In this document: piece after piece, positions 34,912 through 41,529 of the stretch
Layout of the letters: every line of letters starts with the position of its first letter
How positions within the stretch are numbered: the first letter of the stretch is position 1
Assembly: GCA_949295505.1 (NCBI GenBank)
Contig: CASFLH010000067.1
Span: 1 to 46,567 of the forward strand
Length of the DNA: 46,567 bases
Direction of reading: 5' to 3'
DNA from: an uncultured Spirochaetales bacterium
GTDB lineage: Bacteria; Spirochaetota; Spirochaetia; Sphaerochaetales; Sphaerochaetaceae
Notes under the pieces: model-generated
Databases searched by the model: none
What the model was told of the DNA's origin: nothing
The model's input: the letters and a program-made list of their open reading frames with translations, nothing else
Translations under genes and position numbers: made by a program

Positions 34912-36104
34912 ATAATATCTTCATCGATGTGGACTATGCACAGATCTATAAGCATGGGCAGAAGATAGGAGGTGATGTCTTCCTCCTTTCCCGCAACCCT
35001 GAGAACAATCAGATTGTAGCAACGCTCTCCGATGGTCTTGGCAGCGGGGTTAAAGCCAATGTCCTTGCGTCGCTTACGGCGCACATGGCTCACAGGCTTT
35101 CCTTCTCCCCGATAGATCTCAGCCACTCGGCGAAGATCATCATGGATACGCTTCCAGTCTGCAAGGAAAGGAAGATAAGCTATTCCACGTTCACGATTGC
35201 GGATATCCGTTACAAGGAAGGGATGGAGGACATCGAGGTGAATCTTGTTGAGTATGATAATCCCTCATCCCTCCGTTTTTCCGGTCCCGAGCCGGTGTCA
35301 TGGGAGAGAAGCCGTACGGAGCTGCAGCGGGAAGGTGCTTTCAAGAAGGAAATCATCGGCCATTCCGTTTTCAAGCTGGGCTTCGGAGATCGGCTTGTGA
35401 TGTTCTCAGATGGCGTCACACAGTCCGGTCTCGGCAAGAGCCTGCCACTTGGCTGGAGACTTGACGGAGTGCGGAAATTCATTTCTGAAGAGATACGCAA
35501 GGACGAGGATATCTCATCGAGGGATCTCTCTCGAGCTATCGTGCAGAAAGCCTGTTCGCTTGACGGACTTGCAGCTAAAGATGATATTACGTGCGTAGTG
35601 GTGTATATAAGGAAGCCCCGGCGTCTCATGATTGTCACAGGGCCTCCATTCACGAAGGAAGCCGATGAGATACTCGGACAGAAGATCCGCGATTTCGATG
35701 GCAAGAAAATCGTGTCGGGCGGAACGACAGCGCAGATTGTGTCCCGCCTTTTCGGTAAGAAGCTTACGCTGGATCTCTCTTCCTGGTCAAAGGATGTGCC
35801 TCCAGCCTCGAGGATGGAGGGAATCGATCTGGTGACTGAGGGGATGCTGACGCTGTCAAAGGTCGCGACGATCCTCGAGAAGAAGATCAACCCTGTCGAT
35901 TTGCCTAATGATCCGGCAAAGAAGTTCGTGGAGATGCTTCTCGACAGCGATCAGGTGCATTTCATTGTCGGAACCAAGATCAATGAGGCGCATCAGGATC
36001 CGAATATCCCGGTGGAAATCGGCATCAGGAGAACCATAATCGGGCGATTGAGAAAAGCGCTTGAGGAAATATATCTGAAGGAAACTTCACAGGAATATCT
36101 ATAG
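34908..36104 (+). CDS. SpoIIE-type PP2C serine phosphatase of the hydrogenase operon
   Basis: A 398-residue protein. Residues about 15-235 form a SpoIIE-like PP2C domain with metal-binding aspartates D23 (GGDVFLL), D42 (TLSDGLGSG), D168 (MFSDGVTQSG) and the late KDDITCVVV pair. Residues 237-398 form an extra domain starting RRLMIVTGPPFTK that I do not recognise; such a tail accompanies hydrogenase-linked phosphatases in clostridia. It probably turns the state of the sensory hydrogenase into dephosphorylation of a target, such as an anti-sigma antagonist, but no target is in the window. Overlap with the HydS-like gene (ATGA) supports direct partnership. Confidence 0.85.
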   Translation: MNNIFIDVDYAQIYKHGQKIGGDVFLLSRNPENNQIVATLSDGLGSGVKANVLASLTAHMAHRLSFSPIDLSHSAKIIMDTLPVCKERKISYSTFTIADIRYKEGMEDIEVNLVEYDNPSSLRFSGPEPVSWERSRTELQREGAFKKEIIGHSVFKLGFGDRLVMFSDGVTQSGLGKSLPLGWRLDGVRKFISEEIRKDEDISSRDLSRAIVQKACSLDGLAAKDDITCVVVYIRKPRRLMIVTGPPFTKEADEILGQKIRDFDGKKIVSGGTTAQIVSRLFGKKLTLDLSSWSKDVPPASRMEGIDLVTEGMLTLSKVATILEKKINPVDLPNDPAKKFVEMLLDSDQVHFIVGTKINEAHQDPNIPVEIGIRRTIIGRLRKALEEIYLKETSQEYL

Positions 36105-36117
36105 GAGGATATCACAA

Positions 36118-36378
36118 ATGAAGAAGTCAAAGGTGAAAGTCAGAATCTGTCTTGGAACCGCCTGTTTCGTACAGGGAGGAGCAGACCTCCTGCTGTACAA
36201 TGATTTCGTCGATCCGGCAATCCTTGCTGAGTGCGAGATCGAGGGATGCTCATGCCTTGATGAATGCAAGGTCGGCAATGGCAGCGCACCATATGTATCA
36301 ATCAATGATAAAGTATACAGCGGAGTGAATCAGGATATGTTCTGTAAGCTTCTTGCGGAGGCTGTGAAGAATGCTTGA
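36118..36378 (+). CDS. Thioredoxin-like [2Fe-2S] ferredoxin, second copy
   Basis: An 86-residue [2Fe-2S] protein with CLGTAC (C-x4-C) and CSCLDEC (C-x3-C), the same fold as the product of 32865 but clearly diverged. TAGGAGG precedes the ATG, and the end overlaps the hydrogenase gene by eight bases, suggesting it is the electron partner of that enzyme, while the first copy serves the sensory one. Confidence 0.85.
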   Translation: MKKSKVKVRICLGTACFVQGGADLLLYNDFVDPAILAECEIEGCSCLDECKVGNGSAPYVSINDKVYSGVNQDMFCKLLAEAVKNA

Positions 36379-37822
36379 GCTGAATAATCAGTATACTCTT
36401 ATGAAGAGGAAGATCGACACTGAAGTGCTCAAATGCTTCTTTGACGATACCCTCGTTGAGCAGGCTGATAGGCTCCCACTTGAGATCATACCTAAGACTC
36501 GCACGCCTTTCCGCTGCTGTATCTACAAGGAAAGAGCGATGGTGCGTTACCGCATCATGGCACTCGCTGGCATCAATATCGAGCGCGATGACGATGAGGA
36601 GAAGCCGCTTTCTGAATACATGCAGGAAGTGTTGGATGAGGATAAGCCACCTCTACCGCTTCTTACGACAATCATCACGGGATGCTCTGGATGCCCTAAA
36701 TCGCAGTACAGGATCAGTGATGGATGCCGTGGTTGTTTCGCGCGTCCATGTATGTCGAACTGTCCGAAGGATGCAATCATATTCATCAATGGACAGGCAC
36801 ATATCCAGGAAGACAGGTGCATCAGATGCGGCAAGTGCATGGAGGTATGTCCTTTCCACGCTGTCGTGCATATCCCCGTCCCCTGCGAGGAAGCATGCCC
36901 CGTTGATGCTGTAACGAAGAACGAGCAGGGTTTTGTCGAGATCGAGCATGACAAGTGCATCGGCTGTGGCAAATGCGTACGCTCATGCCCCTTCGGAGCT
37001 ATTGTCGAACGCTCGGGCCTTTTCCCTGTGCTCAAGATGATCAAGAAGGGCGAGAAAGTCGTTGCCATGGTTGCGCCTGCTATCGAGGGGCAGTTCCCGG
37101 GTACGCTTGAGCAGCTCAAGGCAGCTATCAGGAAGGCGGGCTTCTATGATGTCGTGGAAGTTGCTGAAGGTGCTGAGATCACAGCATGCAATGAGGCTGA
37201 GGAGCTTCATGAGAAGATCGTGGAAGGAAAGGGTTTCATGACAACCTCCTGCTGCGCTGCATATATGGAGCTTATCTATAAGCACATCCCGTATCTTAAG
37301 GACAGGCATTCGACATCTCTTTCCCCGATGGGATATACGGTGAATATCATCAAGGAGAAGTATCCTGATGCCAAGATGGTCTTTGTCGGCCCTTGTCTAG
37401 CAAAGAAAGCAGAGGTTGCAAGAAGGTATAAGGATATCAGCGGTGTCATCACATTCGCAGAGCTTGCATCTGTTTTTGTTGCCAAGGGCATCGATGTCAG
37501 GGAAATGGAAGCCGAGAGCCTTGGAGATACCGAGTCTTTCCAGGATTGCCGTGAGTTCGCAGTCACACAGGGCGTTGCCAACTGCGTGATGCGCCGTTTC
37601 GAGAAAGATGGTGTCAACGCGCGTGTTCTCCCGATCAATGGACTGGACAAGAAGACTGTCCGTTTGATGAAGACATGGGAAAAGAGAGCGCCTGAGGCGG
37701 ATCTCGTCGAGGTCATGGTCTGTGAAGGCGGTTGCCTTGCAGGACCTGGTACAATCGTAAAGCCGGCACTTGCCGTCAAGCTCAGGAATGCTGCAAAGAC
37801 AGCAAAGCCTGCAGCAAAATAA
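36371..37822 (+). CDS. [FeFe]-hydrogenase, group B-like, catalytic type
   Basis: A 483-residue hydrogenase that reduces protons or oxidises H2 at an H-cluster. After an N-terminal region with extra cysteines (CSGC at 105-108) come ferredoxin-type motifs (C119/122/127/131, C150/153/156/160, C172/176 and C196/199/202/206). H-cluster loops are TSCCAAY (292-298, with both the proton-transfer C294 and ligand C295), FVGPCLAKKAE (C342) and VMVCEGGCLAGPG (C451, C455). GPC instead of MPC and CEGGC with GPG fit group B enzymes of clostridia. The full TSCC motif means catalysis is likely, unlike the sensory partner. The tail is a short Ala/Lys stretch. HydE, HydF and HydG maturases are not in this window. 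Confidence 0.88.
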   Translation: MLELNNQYTLMKRKIDTEVLKCFFDDTLVEQADRLPLEIIPKTRTPFRCCIYKERAMVRYRIMALAGINIERDDDEEKPLSEYMQEVLDEDKPPLPLLTTIITGCSGCPKSQYRISDGCRGCFARPCMSNCPKDAIIFINGQAHIQEDRCIRCGKCMEVCPFHAVVHIPVPCEEACPVDAVTKNEQGFVEIEHDKCIGCGKCVRSCPFGAIVERSGLFPVLKMIKKGEKVVAMVAPAIEGQFPGTLEQLKAAIRKAGFYDVVEVAEGAEITACNEAEELHEKIVEGKGFMTTSCCAAYMELIYKHIPYLKDRHSTSLSPMGYTVNIIKEKYPDAKMVFVGPCLAKKAEVARRYKDISGVITFAELASVFVAKGIDVREMEAESLGDTESFQDCREFAVTQGVANCVMRRFEKDGVNARVLPINGLDKKTVRLMKTWEKRAPEADLVEVMVCEGGCLAGPGTIVKPALAVKLRNAAKTAKPAAK

Positions 37823-37830
37823 GATTTCCG

Positions 37831-37856
37831 TCCGGCCTTAGGGCCGGATGTTTTTT
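37831..37856 (+). terminator. Terminator of the hydrogenase operon
   Basis: TCCGGCC (37831-37837), a TTAG loop, GGCCGGA (37842-37848), then TGTTTTTT. A strong rho-independent terminator eight bases after the stop. Confidence 0.9.
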
Positions 37857-37868
37857 CAGGAGTAGAGG

Positions 37869-38867
37869 GTGAGGATTCCTTTTGATCAGCTCTGTCATAT
37901 TCTCTGTGGCATTCTTGAGAAGCGTGGAATGGACAGTGAGGAAGCAGCTCTTTCTGCGCGTCTTTTCGTATCATCATCGGCCGATGGAGTCCACACTCAT
38001 GGGCTTAACAGATTCCCCGTGTACGTCTCGCTGATAGACAGAGGTTATATCGATGTGAAAGCCAGTCCTGTGTGTGAGAGCCGTATCGGAGTGATTGAAC
38101 GATGGAATGGCCGTAAGGGGCCGGGCAACACGAATGCGTGGAAGGCAATGGGCCGTGCGATCGAGCTTTCCCATGAAAACGGGATAGGTGTAGTCTCGCT
38201 TCGTAACACCAATCATTGGATGAGGGCCGGCAGCTATGGACTTGAAGCAGTTGACGCCGGCTGTATCGGTATTCTCTGGACAAATGCCATGCCAAACATG
38301 CCTGCCTGGGGAGCCTCGGACGCGCGTATTGGCAATAATCCCATGGTACTTGCTGTTCCTTATAAAGACACGCCCGTACTTGTTGATGTGGCGATGTCCA
38401 TGTTCAGTTATGGCAAACTTGAGAAATACAGGCTTGAAGGCAGACAGTGCCCTGTGGATGGCGGTTTTGATGAACAAGGCCTCCTCACAAGGGATCCTGG
38501 AGCAATAGAGAAAACACGGCAGGTTCTTCCGATGGGATTCTGGAAAGGTTCAAGCATGGCTATTGCACTCGATCTCATCGTCGCCCTTGTCTCTGGCGGA
38601 AAGACGACCAAGGAAATCGGGGAACTCGATTGCGAGACAGAGGTGTCTCAGATCTTCATGGCAATCGATCTCTCTCTTTTCCCCGACAAGTATGGCATGG
38701 AACACCGCATAGGGGAGACTCTTTCGTTCATTGACAGTTCAATTCCCCGTGAGGATGGCGCGTGTGTACATTATCCGGGGGAAGGGATGATGAGAAAACG
38801 AAGGGAAAGCGAGCGCCTTGGTGTCTATGTCGATGATTCTGTCTGGGAGAAGGTGCAGAAGCTCTAA
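37869..38867 (+). CDS. Malate/L-lactate dehydrogenase-family reductase, YiaK-like
   Basis: A 332-residue NAD(P)-dependent reductase of the LDH2/MDH2 family. It is especially close in text to E. coli YiaK, 2,3-diketo-L-gulonate reductase: LRNTNHWMRAGSYG, the WTNAMPNMPAWGA stretch, SMFSYGKLE, PVDGGFDEQGLLT and LPMGFWKGS all align. It may therefore reduce a 2-oxo sugar acid. The start is a GTG at 37869 with AGGAG six bases ahead. It is alone, with no other gulonate or ascorbate genes nearby, so another substrate is possible. Its stop overlaps that of the convergent endonuclease III-like gene. Confidence 0.85.
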   Translation: MRIPFDQLCHILCGILEKRGMDSEEAALSARLFVSSSADGVHTHGLNRFPVYVSLIDRGYIDVKASPVCESRIGVIERWNGRKGPGNTNAWKAMGRAIELSHENGIGVVSLRNTNHWMRAGSYGLEAVDAGCIGILWTNAMPNMPAWGASDARIGNNPMVLAVPYKDTPVLVDVAMSMFSYGKLEKYRLEGRQCPVDGGFDEQGLLTRDPGAIEKTRQVLPMGFWKGSSMAIALDLIVALVSGGKTTKEIGELDCETEVSQIFMAIDLSLFPDKYGMEHRIGETLSFIDSSIPREDGACVHYPGEGMMRKRRESERLGVYVDDSVWEKVQKL

Positions 38868-39487
38868 GCAGATGCTTTCTTGCAGACAGTGGTGAATGGG
38901 CAGCCTTTGCATTCCGGCCTCTTCCTGCAGTGGGCCTTACCATGCTCAAGGATAAGCCAGTGGAAGTGTCCATATGTCTCAGCTTCATGGGGAAGGGTCT
39001 CCGTGAGAAATGCTCTCCGCTCCCCATCATTCCCGGCTTCTATTCCCATCCGCTCAAGGAAGCGTCTTGTATATGCATCTAGGATGAATGATGGTCTGCG
39101 GAGCGCATAGACAAGAATGACATCCGCAGTCTCCTCCCCGATGCCTTTGATTCCCAGAATCTCGTTCCTGATGTCTTCCGTGCTGAGGTTTCCACTCTCA
39201 TTGATGATCTTGAGATACCATGCCGTAACTGACTTGATTGTCCGGGCCTTTGCCTTGAAGAAGCCGCAGGGACGGATCAGATTCTCGAGTTCCCCTGTCT
39301 CCATGGACAAGATGACCTCAGCTTTCATCCTGCTGCCGATAGCCTTCGAAGTCGCTTCCACATTGCTCCAGGCCGTGTTCTGCACAAGCACGGCTTCGAA
39401 AATGACTGTGTATGGATCATCGGACCACCAGCGTGGTGTTCCATAACTCCTCAGAAGCTGATCGTAGATTCCTGCTGCAGTCATCAT
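38864..39487 (-). CDS. Endonuclease III-like HhH-GPD DNA glycosylase
   Basis: A 207-residue base-excision repair protein of the HhH-GPD family. The helix-hairpin-helix reads GIKGIGEETAD, followed by the catalytic Asp in ILDAYTRR. The C-terminal cluster CRKRPECKGCPFTTVC (C-x6-C-x2-C-x5-C) binds [4Fe-4S]. The lyase lysine of endonuclease III (GVGRKTA) is Glu here, so it is probably a monofunctional glycosylase, akin to the MagIII-like branch. Two adjacent ATGs (39487, 39484) are possible; GGAG fits the first. It overlaps mutM in a repair operon. Confidence 0.82.
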   Translation of the reverse strand: MMTAAGIYDQLLRSYGTPRWWSDDPYTVIFEAVLVQNTAWSNVEATSKAIGSRMKAEVILSMETGELENLIRPCGFFKAKARTIKSVTAWYLKIINESGNLSTEDIRNEILGIKGIGEETADVILVYALRRPSFILDAYTRRFLERMGIEAGNDGERRAFLTETLPHEAETYGHFHWLILEHGKAHCRKRPECKGCPFTTVCKKASA

Positions 39488-40317
39488 CTCTTCTCCGGCT
39501 GGCATGAAGGACAGAAGACGGAGCTTCTGCCGCCTATGACTGTCTTTTTGAGCGGGGTACCGCAGCGTGGACAGGGGCTTTCGCCATGGCCATATACCTC
39601 GATATATGGCGTATTGCGGTAATCCTGTCCTTTTGTCCTCAGATAATCCTCAGCAGATATGCTGTTTTTCTCAATGAAGAATTCCATGCAGGCGGGAATG
39701 ACAGCTGCAAGTCTCTTCCACTCGGATTCCGTGATGGAAGAAGAGGAACGCGCTGGGTTGATAAATGATCGGAAGAGAATCTCATCCGAGTATATATTTC
39801 CGATTCCTGCTATCAGATGCTGATTCATCAGGCATTCTTTGATCGCTGTGCGCCTTTTCCCCATGACAGAGATGAGATACTGGTAGGATATGAAGCCCTC
39901 GCATGGTTCAGGTCCCAGCTCTCTGATGCCGCTGTATTCATCCTCTTCATTGTTTCCTATCAGCCATAAACGGCCGAAGCGGCGCATGTCAGAGAACCTC
40001 AGTTCCGTATTGTTGTCCAGATGAAGTATCACATGCGTGTGCTTCTCTTTCGGATATCCTGAAGGCGTGATAAGAAGGCATCCAGTCATGCGCAGGTGGA
40101 TGATGAGAGAGGAGCCGTCATCCAGCCCCGCGATGAGGAATTTGCCCCTGCGGCCGAGGGAGATGAAGCTGCGGTTCATGATAAGGGATGGAAAATCCTC
40201 TGCGGATGGGTGGGCGATGACAGAAGGGTGGAAGACTTCGGCTGATGTGATGCGCCGGCCGGAAAGTCCTGGTTCCAGCACTCTCCTGACAGTCTCGACT
40301 TCCGGAAGCTCAGGCAT
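39484..40317 (-). CDS. mutM: Formamidopyrimidine-DNA glycosylase
   Basis: A 277-residue Fpg/MutM that removes 8-oxoguanine and cuts the AP site. The N-terminus MPELPEVETVRR carries the nucleophile Pro2 and Glu3, LGRRGKFLI carries the conserved lysine, and the H2TH region includes NQHLIAGIGNIYSDEILF. The C-terminal zinc finger is CPRCGTPL...FCPSCQ. Normal length. It overlaps the upstream radical SAM gene by eight bases and the downstream glycosylase by four, forming a repair operon. Confidence 0.95.
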   Translation of the reverse strand: MPELPEVETVRRVLEPGLSGRRITSAEVFHPSVIAHPSAEDFPSLIMNRSFISLGRRGKFLIAGLDDGSSLIIHLRMTGCLLITPSGYPKEKHTHVILHLDNNTELRFSDMRRFGRLWLIGNNEEDEYSGIRELGPEPCEGFISYQYLISVMGKRRTAIKECLMNQHLIAGIGNIYSDEILFRSFINPARSSSSITESEWKRLAAVIPACMEFFIEKNSISAEDYLRTKGQDYRNTPYIEVYGHGESPCPRCGTPLKKTVIGGRSSVFCPSCQPEKR

Positions 40318-41194
40318 GACGGATTCCTCCTTTCCTGATTATTTCATGATAGAAGTAATTCACAACTGCAGGCGGTGCATCGAATGGCCGTGATATGCTG
40401 TCAGAATTGGTGATGTAATCAAGTCCCGCTGAAGCAGCATATTCCGACAGCTCCCTGTCGAGCGATTCCCAGTAGCTTCTATCGCCATGATTATAAATCT
40501 CCTCATAGAGTGGGAGAAGATCGGGGTGCTTTTCCCTGATATACTGCATGATGTCACTCTGGAACCCGCCGCGGAGATTGAGGTTCTCCAGCCAGATGAG
40601 ATTGCAGTCATCCTTGGCTTTCTCCATGATTTCCTCCGCCTTCGTGATGCCGGGGAATATGGGTGATATGAAGCATGTCGTGCGGATGCCGTTTCTATGG
40701 AAAATCCTCATTGCCTCCAGGCGTCTTTCGATAGATACCGCATTGTCCATATCACGGCGGAAATCTTCATCCAGTGTGTTGACTGACCATGAAACCCTTG
40801 CTTCCGGGAATGTGCTGATGATATCAAGATCTCGCAGCACCAGGTCTGATTTCGTTGCGATGCTGATGCGGGCACCGCTTCCCTGCAGGGCCTCAAGCAA
40901 TGCCCTTGTGCGGCCATATCTTTCCTCTTCAGGATTGTATGGATCAGTTACGGAGCCGATGAATATCTCCTTACCTCTGTACCGTTCCGGATCTTTGATC
41001 TCCGGCCAGTATTTCACATCCAGGAAAGAGCCCCATGGTTCGGTATGCCCTGAGAAGCGTTTCATGAAACATGCGTAGCAGTATCGGCAGCCATGTGTAC
41101 AGCCTGTGTAAGGGTTTGCGGCGTAATCACCGACGGGAAGCGTTGTCCGCGATATGATGGTCTTCACTTCTGTTGCTCTGATAACGGCGCTCAT
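40310..41194 (-). CDS. SPL-family (spore photoproduct lyase-related) radical SAM protein
   Basis: A 294-residue radical SAM protein of the Rv2578c/SPL-related type. The cluster motif is CTHGCRYC (C-x3-C-x2-C), preceded by NPYTGCTHG and followed by the SPL-type GSVTDPYNPEE segment. The start at 41194 gives a normal family N-terminus; the frame runs 360 bases further into the T-box but that is not coding. No ribosome binding site precedes it, and a TATAAT ends six bases upstream, so the mRNA may be leaderless. Co-transcription with two glycosylases suggests a DNA repair role, unproven. Confidence 0.83.
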   Translation of the reverse strand: MSAVIRATEVKTIISRTTLPVGDYAANPYTGCTHGCRYCYACFMKRFSGHTEPWGSFLDVKYWPEIKDPERYRGKEIFIGSVTDPYNPEEERYGRTRALLEALQGSGARISIATKSDLVLRDLDIISTFPEARVSWSVNTLDEDFRRDMDNAVSIERRLEAMRIFHRNGIRTTCFISPIFPGITKAEEIMEKAKDDCNLIWLENLNLRGGFQSDIMQYIREKHPDLLPLYEEIYNHGDRSYWESLDRELSEYAASAGLDYITNSDSISRPFDAPPAVVNYFYHEIIRKGGIRHA

Positions 41195-41200
41195 GCTGCC

Positions 41201-41206
41201 ATTATA
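41201..41206 (-). promoter_or_regulatory. -10 box of the radical SAM-mutM-nth-like operon
   Basis: Minus-strand TATAAT separated from the ATG at 41194 by exactly six bases (GGCAGC). Transcription would begin on the start codon itself. No good -35 box is seen at the expected place. Confidence 0.5.
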
Positions 41207-41221
41207 CCAGTTTCTGCTGTC

Positions 41222-41251
41222 TTGATTATCCGCATTGCTTTGCGGTATGCT
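41222..41251 (+). promoter_or_regulatory. thrS promoter
   Basis: TTGATT (41222-41227), an 18-base spacer and TATGCT (41246-41251), with start expected near 41258, just ahead of the T-box stem I. Confidence 0.5.
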
Positions 41252-41261
41252 CTTGGTAACG

Positions 41262-41512
41262 GCAATGACGGAGACGAGTAACATCGGATGCCGCCTCTGA
41301 GAGGGTGTCCGCTTCGGCGGGTGAGAGACACCTGGGGCTACGGTGCGAAAACCACTCCTGAGCTGCATGGAGGAAAGGACCCGAGTATTCCATGCCGTTC
41401 CCTGCGTCAATGGATAATGAGCGTCCCCGTAAGGGGGAAGCAAGGTGGAACCGCGGAGCCTTTGCAGCTTCGTCCTTGCATGTTGCGAGGATGAGACTGG
41501 AAAGGCTTTTTC
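41262..41512 (+). promoter_or_regulatory. T-box riboswitch (threonine specifier) with terminator
   Basis: The leader begins with GCAATGACGGAGACGAGTA (41262-41280), the standard 5' arm of stem I. A GGTGTCC...GGTGAGAGACACC arm gives the upper stem with the AG bulge region. The specifier is ACC (41351-41353, in GCGAAAACCACTCC), a threonine codon. AAGGTGGAACCGCGG (41442-41456) is the conserved T-box sequence that pairs with the tRNA acceptor end. A terminator follows: GCCTTT pairs with AAAGGC around a long inner stem, ending in TTTTT (41507-41511). Uncharged tRNA-Thr should let transcription proceed into thrS. This 335-base region otherwise holds only the promoters. Confidence 0.93.
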
Positions 41513-41529
41513 CTTATAAGGAGAGGATG

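Noticed and set aside
41392-41529. N-terminal extension of ThrS as a missing TGS domain
   Set aside because: This stretch is the T-box antiterminator and terminator; its translation has no TGS likeness and the ribosome binding site lies after it.
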